A stretch of DNA of 20,222 nt. Source: Desulfuromonadales bacterium (lineage in GTDB: Bacteria > Desulfobacterota > Desulfuromonadia > Desulfuromonadales > JACZKF01). The position numbers were made by a program, and so were the translations under genes. Below the pieces are notes generated by a model, which saw only the letters and a list, made by a program, of their open reading frames with translations, did not search any database and was not told where the DNA came from. Positions 6,985 through 15,785 of this stretch are shown piece by piece. The stretch covers positions 1-20,222 of the forward strand of contig JACZKF010000457.1 of NCBI GenBank assembly GCA_014860175.1, written 5' to 3'. The stretch's first letter is position 1; each line of letters begins with the position of its first letter.

Positions 6985-7004
6985 GGGCACAGCATGCTGT
7001 GCCC
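6985..7004. repeat. Perfect 20-bp palindrome, REP-like element
   Basis: GGGCACAGCATGCTGTGCCC is its own reverse complement and is preceded by GTAG. It resembles short dispersed palindromic elements with GTAGGGGC-type borders found in intergenic DNA of many bacteria, from general knowledge. It lies between the transposase remnant and the 3' end of the response regulator, where it could also form the hairpin at the end of the minus-strand transcript. Confidence 0.75.
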
Positions 7005-7087
7005 TCCCTTCGGTCGCGCATGCGATCACACCTCACACCTCCAGAAAGTACAGGGACATAGGTGATAATCGCCTTCCAACGAGCGGT

Positions 7088-7717
7088 TCAGACCAGTTGG
7101 TGTTCGAGGGCGTAACGCGTCAGTTCGGCATTGTTTTGCAGGTTCATCTTCTTCAGCAGGTGCGCCCGATGGGTGCTCACGGTCTTGATGCTCAAGGTCA
7201 GTTCGGCGGCGACCCGGCTGAGAGTCTTTCCCGAAGCGAGCATGCACAGCACCTGATACTCGCGGTTGGAGAGATCCATGTGGAGCGGTTTTTCGCCCCC
7301 CCCTTCCGTCGAAACCAGCACTTCCGCCAGGGCTGGGCTGACGTACTTCTTGCCCGACATCACCCGCTGCATGGCGGTCAGCAGCTCGCCGGGCGAGCAG
7401 CCTTTGGTCACGTAGCCGGAAGCGCCGGCACGGAACGCCCGGATGGCGTACTGCTCCTCGGGGTACATGCTGAGCATCACCACCGCAACTTCCGGCCTGA
7501 TTCGTTTAAGCTCCATCAGGATATCCAGGCCGTTGCGGCCCGGCATGGAGATGTCGAGGAGCACCAGGTCGTAGCGGTTCGCCGCCACTTTTTTCACCGC
7601 CTCGACCCCGGTGGCCGCCTCTTCCACCATCGCCTGTCCGGACGTGCTGGCGATGACCTGCTTGATCCCCTCGCGGAAGATGGCATGGTCGTCGGCAATG
7701 AGAAATCGCTTGATCAT
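7088..7717 (-). CDS. NarL/FixJ-family response regulator
   Basis: It is a cytoplasmic DNA-binding regulator of 209 residues. The receiver domain (1-120) has the acidic pair D9-D10, phosphoacceptor D55 in LLDISMPG, S83 and K105 in GYVTKG, so all the residues for phosphorylation are present. A LuxR-type helix-turn-helix follows (about 147-209; LSNREYQVLCMLASGKT, then IKTVSTHRAHLLKKM). I start at the ATG at 7717 because AGGAG lies nine bases upstream; the ATG at 7726 directly abuts that site and would add three residues. It starts about 31 bases after the sensor kinase gene ends, and HisKA_3 kinases normally pair with NarL-type regulators, so the two form one two-component system. Target genes are unknown; the upstream pilus genes are a natural guess. 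Confidence 0.94.
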   Translation of the reverse strand: MIKRFLIADDHAIFREGIKQVIASTSGQAMVEEAATGVEAVKKVAANRYDLVLLDISMPGRNGLDILMELKRIRPEVAVVMLSMYPEEQYAIRAFRAGASGYVTKGCSPGELLTAMQRVMSGKKYVSPALAEVLVSTEGGGEKPLHMDLSNREYQVLCMLASGKTLSRVAAELTLSIKTVSTHRAHLLKKMNLQNNAELTRYALEHQLV

Positions 7718-7748
7718 CGGCACCATCTCCTCTCGGCAATTGTCGGCG

Positions 7749-9188
7749 TCATGAAGCAGCCCGCTGCCGATGGGATCCGGTCTCGCCGGAAAGCCAGCCG
7801 GGCTCCGGGAGGAGGGCAGGCTCCTGCATCGGCATCGACGGGGACGCCGATAGCCGGGGGATGCCGACCCTCACTGTCGTCCCCCTTTGCCGCATCCCCC
7901 TCATCTCGACTTTCCCCCCCCAGAAGCCGGCCCGTTCCCGGATGCCGAGGAGCCCTAGGGAGTGACCGTCGCCGATCTCCTCCCGGGTGATGCCCCGACC
8001 GTTATCGCTGACCTGCAGGAGGTAACGCTCATCGGTCTCCGTCAGCTGCACCGAAACCCGGGTCGCTTGAGCATGGCGCATGACGTTGGTCAGCGTCTCC
8101 TGGAGGATACGGAACAGGGCCGTGGAACGGTCCCTATCGGGCTCCTCGCTCCCCAAATCGATGCGGAGGCGGCAGTCGATGCCAGTCCGCTTCTCGAATT
8201 GCCGCACCTGCCACTGCATGGCGGCGGCAAGCCCCAGGTCGTCGAGCATGTTCGGCCGCAGCTCCGCCGACACCCTCTGGACCGTCGTGATGGTCGATCC
8301 GATCAGCCGACCCATGGTGGCGGCTTTCTGGCGCTGCTTGAATTGCCGCAGCGGCAATTCCTTTTCCAGCAAAGCGATGTCGAGGGCAAGGGTGGCCAGC
8401 ACCTGCCCCAGTTCGTCGTGGATCTCCCGGGCGATCCGGGTCCGTTCCGCCTCCCGGGCCGCCTGCAGGTGGGATGAGAGGTTGCGGAGCTGCTCGCGGG
8501 AGACTCGCAGTTCGGCTTCGGCTTTTTTCCGCTCGGTGACGTCGCGGGAGATCACCAGCACCGAAGGATTGATGCCGTCACCCAGCGGTTCCGGCACCAG
8601 ACGGGCTTCGAAAATTGACCCGCCTGGTTTTGGATAGACGACTTCCAGGCTGGTTGGCTGGCCGGTGGCGAAGGCCAGTCGGAGCCGGTTTTCCCAGATC
8701 CTGGCCATCTCCTCCGGCATTCCCAGCTCCCGGTCGGTCTTGCCGATGATCGACGGGGCTGTCAGCCCCAGGTTCCGTTCGACAGCCGGATTGGCGTAGA
8801 GATACCGGCACCGGTGGTCGAAACGCATGATGATGTCCGGCGAATTTTCCGCCAGAGAGCGAAAACTCTTCTCCTGCAGCTGCAATTCCTCTTCCGCCTG
8901 CCGCCGCTCGCGGATGTTCTGGCGCAGAGGGCGCAGGACGAAATGAACGAGGGAGGGGAAGAGAAAGAGGATCAGTATCGCCGGGACCAGGATAAAGATG
9001 GTCAGTCGCGGGTCAATTCGCCAGAGCGCCTTGGGGAGGGGGAGAAAAAAATAGAGGAGCGCCATCGTCAGCACTTCGGCCAGAACGATCGACAGGGCGA
9101 CGATGGCCATCAGGTGCCACGGCGATTCGTAGAGGGTCGCCGGCAGCTCCCGCAGACCGGCTTCGCGGATCTTTCGCCAGGATGGCAT
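7749..9188 (-). CDS. Membrane-bound PAS sensor histidine kinase (HisKA_3 / NarX-DegS type)
   Basis: This 479-residue kinase has two transmembrane helices (about 27-49 and 62-85) with only a short loop between them, so there is no real periplasmic sensor domain. A PAS domain (about 105-220; SPDIIMRFDHRCRYLYANPA) is the likely input. The HisKA_3 dimerisation domain carries the phosphoacceptor H257 in REIHDELGQ. The ATPase domain has N368 (ETLTNVMRHA), DNGRG (395-399) and GLLGIRERAG (412-421). A 30-residue proline-rich tail follows. The ATG at 9188 has GGAGGAG seven bases upstream. It lies 17 bases after the HAF-repeat lipoprotein gene and just before its response regulator, so all three are probably cotranscribed. 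The signal is unknown. Confidence 0.93.
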   Translation of the reverse strand: MPSWRKIREAGLRELPATLYESPWHLMAIVALSIVLAEVLTMALLYFFLPLPKALWRIDPRLTIFILVPAILILFLFPSLVHFVLRPLRQNIRERRQAEEELQLQEKSFRSLAENSPDIIMRFDHRCRYLYANPAVERNLGLTAPSIIGKTDRELGMPEEMARIWENRLRLAFATGQPTSLEVVYPKPGGSIFEARLVPEPLGDGINPSVLVISRDVTERKKAEAELRVSREQLRNLSSHLQAAREAERTRIAREIHDELGQVLATLALDIALLEKELPLRQFKQRQKAATMGRLIGSTITTVQRVSAELRPNMLDDLGLAAAMQWQVRQFEKRTGIDCRLRIDLGSEEPDRDRSTALFRILQETLTNVMRHAQATRVSVQLTETDERYLLQVSDNGRGITREEIGDGHSLGLLGIRERAGFWGGKVEMRGMRQRGTTVRVGIPRLSASPSMPMQEPALLPEPGWLSGETGSHRQRAAS

Positions 9189-9205
9189 GGTCTGGCTCCT
9201 CCCCC

Positions 9206-10693
9206 TCAGGGGAATACGGGGGTCAGGGTAAACCCGCGGGAGTGGGCGTTGATGGTGAGGGAATTGCCCGCCGTTTGTCCGCTGCCGTTGATCGCCGCCG
9301 CCTCACTGAAAGGATAGGGGGGCGTAAAGGGATAATCGTAAAAGTAGTCATGGGTGCCGAGGTCGTACATCACCCCGTCGGACCAGAGAAAGGCATGGCG
9401 GATCGGCACCGTTACCCCTTGCTCGTTATAGACTTCCCCGGTCTCTGACCACCCGATCACCTGCCCGGCGTCATTGATCGCCGTGGCGTGGCTGTTTTCG
9501 CCCCCAAGGGTGCCGAGGTCGCGGATTTCCCCTTTCTTGTCCTCTCCCAGTACCCAGAGGAAGGCATGCGTCGACCCGTCGCTCAGGGTAGCGTTGCCGA
9601 CCACTTCGTTCCGATTGTTGATGTCGACCGCCTCGCTTTTCCCACCCCCCAGATCCTGGATCGGATACATCGCGCCACCGTCCCAGAAAAAACCGCGCTC
9701 GCCACTGGTGCCAACAACATAGGCGACCGGCAGATGGTCGTTCATGGCCGCCGCCCGGGTTTCGGTTTCCCCCGGCAGATGGTTGAGGGAAGAAACCACC
9801 CCGACGTTCAAGTCGGTAAACACGGCCGTGCCGCCCGAATTTGAGATGGCCTGCCCGTTTTCGTTGATGGCCACCGCGGCGACATCCTGGCCGACAATGC
9901 CGCCAAGGGATCGGAGTACCGGAACCACCACTTCGATGGTCCCCCGGCTTTCGTCTCCTTCTTGGGTTTCAAGATCGAGAGTGGCAGTCCTCAGGCTGAA
10001 GCCGTCCCAGAAAAAGGCTTTCAACCCGAAGCGTGTTTCCGCTGTCAGGACCACCTCTCCCCAGCTATTGACGTCGACGGCTTCGGAAAAAGCGCCGACC
10101 GTCCGTTTTCCCTCATCATTGATATAGGGGGGCGGTGACAGATCGATGACCTCTCCGTCAACCCAGGCGAAGGCCCGTTTCTCTTCCGGGCTGCCGGTTG
10201 TGGAGTTGCAAATGATCACTCCCGATTCGTTCAGATCGACAGCCTCACTGTGGATAAATGGCTTGGCCGGAGTCTTCTCTTTCAGTCGGAAGTAGTCATC
10301 GTAATAGCCCTCGTGAATGCCGAGAAAGGTCAATTCCGCGGTTTCAGGATTCCGGCTGAAAGCCCCCCGGGTCGGAGAACCGGCGTTGCTCTGGCCGATG
10401 ATTACCCCGGCGTCATTGATGGCCACCGCTCCGGTGTTGTACCAGTTGTCACCATCGGGGTTGATCAAATCGCCAAGATCGACCAAGTCGCCCAGTGCCC
10501 CTGGTTCCGGCTGCGCCGGCTCCGCTGGCGGTGGCACTTCGCCGCCGCTCGGGGGCGGGACGGGGGTGCCGCCGTTGATATTGTCGTCGGGCAGGGCCGA
10601 GCCCAGGGAATCGCTGCCGCCACCGCCGCCGCACCCCGGCAGGACCAAGAGCAGCAGCGCCAGGGCGAGAAAGAATTTACGACCTCCACTCAT
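9206..10693 (-). CDS. HAF-repeat lipoprotein
   Basis: The 495-residue product starts with a lipoprotein signal (MSGGRKFFLALALLLL, lipobox LPGC with C21), then a Gly- and Pro-rich linker to about residue 65. The remainder consists of degenerate repeats of about 45-60 residues built on AINDAGQVIGWS and HAFLWSDGVMYDLGT, the HAF family of probable extracellular repeats, likely to fold as a beta-propeller. No enzyme function is known to me for this family. The chosen ATG (10693) has AGGAGG with five bases spacing; an upstream ATG at 10714 would add seven residues before the signal. It lies 24 bases after the outer-membrane protein gene and 17 before the sensor kinase. A surface adhesin or ligand-binding role linked to the kinase is possible but unproven. 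Confidence 0.85.
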   Translation of the reverse strand: MSGGRKFFLALALLLLVLPGCGGGGGSDSLGSALPDDNINGGTPVPPPSGGEVPPPAEPAQPEPGALGDLVDLGDLINPDGDNWYNTGAVAINDAGVIIGQSNAGSPTRGAFSRNPETAELTFLGIHEGYYDDYFRLKEKTPAKPFIHSEAVDLNESGVIICNSTTGSPEEKRAFAWVDGEVIDLSPPPYINDEGKRTVGAFSEAVDVNSWGEVVLTAETRFGLKAFFWDGFSLRTATLDLETQEGDESRGTIEVVVPVLRSLGGIVGQDVAAVAINENGQAISNSGGTAVFTDLNVGVVSSLNHLPGETETRAAAMNDHLPVAYVVGTSGERGFFWDGGAMYPIQDLGGGKSEAVDINNRNEVVGNATLSDGSTHAFLWVLGEDKKGEIRDLGTLGGENSHATAINDAGQVIGWSETGEVYNEQGVTVPIRHAFLWSDGVMYDLGTHDYFYDYPFTPPYPFSEAAAINGSGQTAGNSLTINAHSRGFTLTPVFP

Positions 10694-10717
10694 ATACCCC
10701 TCCTGTCCAGCCACTGA

Positions 10718-11380
10718 TCAGAACCGCACGGCCAGGAAGCCGCCGGCGGAAAATTCGCTTTTCAGCTGCGCCTCGAGCTCGAGACGCACTCGTCCGAAAT
10801 CGAGTCCGACCCCGGCAAAGCCGCCGAAGTTATTATCCTCTTCCATTTTGGTCTCGGGACCAAAGCCGTTGGAGGCATCGATTTCGGTGTGGTAGACCAC
10901 CGGTCCGGCATACAGCAGGACTGGCCCCAGGCGTGCCTGAAAGGGGAGGGCGAATTCGATCTCCCACTGTTCGTCCACGTCGATGTCGCCACTATCGAAG
11001 CCGGCGAAGTAGCCCCCCTGCAGAGCCATTCCCCAGCCGAAGTGTCGCCCCTCGTAAAACGCCCCCTTTATCCCTCCGGCCACGAAGGGCTCGAAATCGG
11101 CATCGAATTGGCCGCTGTCATCTTCCAGATCGGCGGCGCCGCCGCGCAGGAAGATTTCCCAGCGAGGTTCGTCGAGCATGCCCAAGCCGTAACCGACGTG
11201 CAGGTAGCCACGGCTCTGCTCGATATCGATCGACTCCCATTCCGCCTGGTAGAACCAGTAGCCAGCACCCAAGGCAACCTCCCCATGCCCGGCCGCCGGG
11301 GTCGCGGGGCCGATCTGGAAAGCCTGAACCGGCGAGGCAAAGGCAAACACCAACAGAATCAAGGCAAACAAGCGGGTCAT
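10718..11380 (-). CDS. Predicted outer-membrane beta-barrel protein
   Basis: It is 220 residues with a signal peptide (1-20, cleavage after PVQA). Alternating aromatic/hydrophobic and polar residues then form about eight likely strands (for example GEVALGAGYWFYQAEW, RGYLHVGYGLG, VRLELEAQLKSEF), and it ends in phenylalanine, the classical signal for BAM-dependent insertion. Its first codon overlaps the stop of the TPR gene in an ATGA junction, with GGGAGGG upstream, so translation is probably coupled. I do not recognise a named family; it looks like a small OmpA/OmpW-size barrel. Its place directly after tadD suggests an accessory role for the Tad system in the outer membrane; this is inference. 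Confidence 0.75.
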   Translation of the reverse strand: MTRLFALILLVFAFASPVQAFQIGPATPAAGHGEVALGAGYWFYQAEWESIDIEQSRGYLHVGYGLGMLDEPRWEIFLRGGAADLEDDSGQFDADFEPFVAGGIKGAFYEGRHFGWGMALQGGYFAGFDSGDIDVDEQWEIEFALPFQARLGPVLLYAGPVVYHTEIDASNGFGPETKMEEDNNFGGFAGVGLDFGRVRLELEAQLKSEFSAGGFLAVRF

Positions 11381-12318
11381 TTTTCCCTCCCGGGCACAAA
11401 AGGTTCATCGGTCTGCGCCATCCGGCGTTGGAGATCGTCGAGGTTGTTTTTGGCCTGCACGTAGAATTGGGGATTCAACGCGAGAGCCTCGCGGAACGCC
11501 TTCTCCGCCAGCTTACGGTTCCCCTGGGTCATGTAGAGGTAGCCGATGTTGTTCCAGGCGGCCGCTTCGCCGACGCTTTCTTTGAACAACTGGAGTGCTC
11601 TTTCGGCTTCGCCCATGAGCAGATAGCCGACCGCCAGGTTGTTGCGCGTCATCTCGTTGCGGGGGTCGAGACGCAACGCTTTCTGCAGGGGCGGGATGGC
11701 CTGCTCGTAGCGTTCGCGCTGCAGATAGTGAAAACCGAGGTTGTTGAAGGTGGAGGCGATCTCCGGCCGATGGGCGGTGGCCTTCAGGTGCAGCTGTTCG
11801 GCTTCGGCAAAACGTTCGAGCTGGTCGAGGGCGATGCCCAGTTCGGAGAGGATCTCCGGATTCCCCGGCTGGAGCGTCGTGGCCTGCTGCAGCAGTTCCA
11901 GGGCCCCCTCGAGATTGCCGGCGCTTCGCTGCAGGCGGGCGAGGGGGAGCAGGGCAGGTACGTAGTCGGGGTCGGTCCTCAGGGCGAGGCGGTAGGCGAT
12001 TTCTGCTTTCTGCAGATCGCCGGCCTTGGCTTCGACGTTGCCGAAGCCGGTAAAGGCGGCAGCGGAAGCGGAATCCTTTTTGATCGCCATCAGAAAATGG
12101 AGGCGGGCCAGGGCGAGGTTCCCCTGGGCCAGATAATCGCTCCCTTGCTGGAGCAGGGCCGGCAGCGGCAGCTGCTCCAGCCGGGCTCCTTCATCAGCGG
12201 CCAGGTTCGACTCCAGCATGGCCAGGTCGGGTGAGCCGAAGTTGGGTCGGTTGGTTACAGAGGTGCTGCAGCCGGCGAGAAGCAGGGCCAGAGACAATGA
12301 AATACACCAGGAACGCAT
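11377..12318 (-). CDS. tadD: TPR-repeat lipoprotein, TadD-like
   Basis: TadD is the Tad-pilus lipoprotein with TPR repeats that is thought to help the outer-membrane secretin assemble. This 313-residue protein has a lipoprotein signal with lipobox LAGC (C17) and about six TPR units from about residue 60 to 300, such as NNLGFHYLQRERYEQAIPPL and NNIGYLYMTQGNRKLAEKAF. The start at 12318 has AGGAG seven bases upstream and lies ten bases after the end of tadC; the same frame is open further upstream, but that part overlaps tadC. The assignment rests on lipobox, TPRs and operon position, since TPRs alone are not specific. Confidence 0.82.
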   Translation of the reverse strand: MRSWCISLSLALLLAGCSTSVTNRPNFGSPDLAMLESNLAADEGARLEQLPLPALLQQGSDYLAQGNLALARLHFLMAIKKDSASAAAFTGFGNVEAKAGDLQKAEIAYRLALRTDPDYVPALLPLARLQRSAGNLEGALELLQQATTLQPGNPEILSELGIALDQLERFAEAEQLHLKATAHRPEIASTFNNLGFHYLQRERYEQAIPPLQKALRLDPRNEMTRNNLAVGYLLMGEAERALQLFKESVGEAAAWNNIGYLYMTQGNRKLAEKAFREALALNPQFYVQAKNNLDDLQRRMAQTDEPFVPGREK

Positions 12319-12328
12319 GACATTACTC

Positions 12329-13291
12329 CTAATTGCCGCCGAGGGTGGGGAGCAGATTGCGGGCAATCTGAATGGCGGCCGGGCCGAGCAGGACCACGAA
12401 GATGGTCGGGAAGATGAACAGCAGCAGGGGGAAGAGGAGTTTGACCGCCGCCTTGGCGGCGATCTCCTCGGCGGCCTGGCGCCGCTTGATGCGCATGGAG
12501 TCGGCATGCACCCGCAGCGCCTTGGCGACGCTGGTGCCGAAGCGGCTGGTCTGGATGAGGACGGTGGCGAGGTTCTGCACTTCGCCCACACCGGTACGCT
12601 GGGCCATGTTGCGCAGCGCCTCGTCCCGCTGCTTGCCGGCGCGCACCTCGAGGTTGGTCAGCAGAAACTCGTCGCTCAGGTCGACGGAGAGGGAGCGGAT
12701 CTCTTCGCCCACCCGCTTGAAGGTCATGTCGAGACCAAGCCCCGCTTCGACGCAGACCACCATCATGTCGAGGGCGTCCGGCACCGCCTTGAAGATCCGC
12801 TCCTGCCGTTTCTGGCGATAATGGGAGAGGATCACGTCCGGGAGAAAATAGCCGACGGCCGCCAGAACGACCGCGATCAGCAGCGACTTCTGGTCGAAAT
12901 TGATAAAGACGTTGCGGGTCAGCCAGGCCACCGGCAGCAGGACCGTCGCCGCCGTTTTCGCCGCCAGGAAGTTGCGATAGGCGGCATTGGTGCGGAAGCC
13001 GGCCTGGATCAGCTTCAGACGCACTTTCTTCTTGATGGCGTCTTCGCTCGGCAGCGACAGTTTGTGCAGCGGCTTGGAAATTCGGGCGAGCAGACCGCTC
13101 TTCTCTTCCTGAACCAGTTTCTGCCGCCCCTTGAAGATCGCCCCGGGAGTCGCGAGGAGGCGGCTCAGACGTCCGGAAATAGCTTGCTCACGGGTGAAAA
13201 GAAGGGCCATGGCGCCGACAGCCGCGGTCACCGCCAGAAAAACCAGGGAGAGGAGGGCAAAGTATCCGAAACTACCGGTCATGACATCCAT
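12329..13291 (-). CDS. tadC: Tad pilus inner-membrane platform protein TadC
   Basis: TadC and TadB form the inner-membrane platform of the Tad machine, like GspF/PilC of type II secretion. The 320-residue protein has membrane segments near 8-31, 108-125, 137-155 and 283-306 and a T2SSF domain (about 170-300) with the TadC hallmark LATVLIQTSRFGTSVAKALRVHADSMR. It begins one base after the tadB stop (TGA-C-ATG) with no strong ribosome-binding site, which points to coupled translation; an ATG nine bases further in is an alternative. Everything expected of the family is present. Confidence 0.94.
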   Translation of the reverse strand: MDVMTGSFGYFALLSLVFLAVTAAVGAMALLFTREQAISGRLSRLLATPGAIFKGRQKLVQEEKSGLLARISKPLHKLSLPSEDAIKKKVRLKLIQAGFRTNAAYRNFLAAKTAATVLLPVAWLTRNVFINFDQKSLLIAVVLAAVGYFLPDVILSHYRQKRQERIFKAVPDALDMMVVCVEAGLGLDMTFKRVGEEIRSLSVDLSDEFLLTNLEVRAGKQRDEALRNMAQRTGVGEVQNLATVLIQTSRFGTSVAKALRVHADSMRIKRRQAAEEIAAKAAVKLLFPLLLFIFPTIFVVLLGPAAIQIARNLLPTLGGN

Positions 13292-13292
13292 G

Positions 13293-14270
13293 TCAGATCT
13301 CGATGCGAACGATATTTTTAATGACGATGGTGCCGAGGATCATGCTGATGATGCAAAAGACCGTCAGGGCATAGCCGATCGGGTCATTCCAAAGCAGGGA
13401 AATATATTCATAGTTAGCAAAGTAGAAATAGATGAAAAGAGTAATTGGTAGACCGATGAGGATGACCCCGGAGAGCCGGCCTTCGGCGGTCAGGCCGTTC
13501 ACATGCCGCTTGAACTTGGCGCGCTCCCTGGTGAGAGTACTGATCTGGTCGAGGATCTCGGCGATGTTGCCGCCGGTGTCGCGCTGGATCAGGGTGGCTA
13601 CGGCGAAGAAGCGCAGGTCGCGGCTCGGCACCCGCTCGCACATGTTCTCCAGTGCTTCACGGAAGGAGAGGCCGAGATTGATCTCGTCCATGGCGGCGAT
13701 GAATTCGGACTTGAGGGGCTCTTCCATTTCCTGACTGATGACCTCCATCCCGGCCGACATGGCGTGCCCCGAACGCAGGGAGCGGGCAAGCAGGTCGAGG
13801 GCTTCGGGCAACTGGTCGTCGAACTTGGCCAGGGCCTGCCGCTCCCGGCCTTTCAGCCAGACAATAGGGAGACAGAGCAGGACCAGACCCGGGCCGACGG
13901 CCGCCGTCCAGTGGGGGAGAAGGCGTATCCCCAGGAGAAAGCCGATTCCCCCCAGGGCCAGGCTGGCGAGGAGGAACGAGGAGGCATTGATGGCCAGGCC
14001 GGAGCGCAACAGCATCCGGTCGAGCTTCTGCACCCGGGGAAGGGAGTAGGCGAACTTCTCCAGTGAGCTCACATCGTTCAGTGCCCGGTTCTTGTACAGG
14101 GCGAGTTTCTCCACGCCATGCCGGCCGCCGGCGGAGATGAAAAGGAGGCGCCGCTTGATGGCGTAGCGCTCCTTCAGGTGGCTGCGCGACCAGGCGAGCC
14201 AGGCCAGCTCCACCAGGGTGGCGGTGAAGAGAAAGACGGAGAGCAATAGAAAGAAGGTCAGCAGATCCAT
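13293..14270 (-). CDS. tadB: Tad pilus inner-membrane platform protein TadB
   Basis: The 325 residues contain membrane segments near 3-26, 97-115, 122-140, 266-284 and 299-317 and a T2SSF domain (about 155-280). Family motifs are PEALDLLARSLRSGHAM, RDLRFFAVATLIQRDTGGN and LTAEGRLSG. It is the partner of TadC on the platform driven by the TadA ATPase. The ATG at 14270 follows tadA by nine bases with GAGGAG just upstream. Confidence 0.95.
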   Translation of the reverse strand: MDLLTFFLLLSVFLFTATLVELAWLAWSRSHLKERYAIKRRLLFISAGGRHGVEKLALYKNRALNDVSSLEKFAYSLPRVQKLDRMLLRSGLAINASSFLLASLALGGIGFLLGIRLLPHWTAAVGPGLVLLCLPIVWLKGRERQALAKFDDQLPEALDLLARSLRSGHAMSAGMEVISQEMEEPLKSEFIAAMDEINLGLSFREALENMCERVPSRDLRFFAVATLIQRDTGGNIAEILDQISTLTRERAKFKRHVNGLTAEGRLSGVILIGLPITLFIYFYFANYEYISLLWNDPIGYALTVFCIISMILGTIVIKNIVRIEI

Positions 14271-14279
14271 CGGCTCCTC

Positions 14280-15653
<1,374 letters not shown>

Positions 15654-15687
15654 GGTATCTCCAATGGGCTAAAAAAATCCTTTTTCA

Positions 15688-15776
15688 GCCACGAATGCAA
15701 CGAATAAACACAAATAGGGGGATAACTACTTTCGTTCTTAAGCCGTTATTCGGGTGAATTCGTGTGCATTCGTGGC
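15688..15776. repeat. Inverted repeat between cpaE and tadA
   Basis: Perfect 12-bp arms, GCCACGAATGCA (15688-15699) and TGCATTCGTGGC (15765-15776), continue inward as imperfect pairs (CGAATAAACAC against GTGAATTCGTG). The arms enclose an AT-rich stretch within the only sizeable gap of the tad operon. The CCACGAATGC-ACACGAAT wording resembles a common dispersed intergenic repeat. A hairpin in the mRNA between cpaE and tadA could affect processing or the relative expression of the two halves. Confidence 0.8.
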
Positions 15777-15785
15777 AAATTCCGG

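Noticed and set aside
6839..7990. Plus-strand open frame of 383 codons running from the transposase remnant across the response regulator
   Set aside because: Only its first 20 codons are transposase-like; the rest is antisense to the regulator and kinase.
10933..13321. Plus-strand open frames of 433 and 367 codons opposite the barrel, tadD and tadC genes
   Set aside because: Shadows of well supported minus-strand genes, rich in Arg, Gly, His and Gln, without family motifs.
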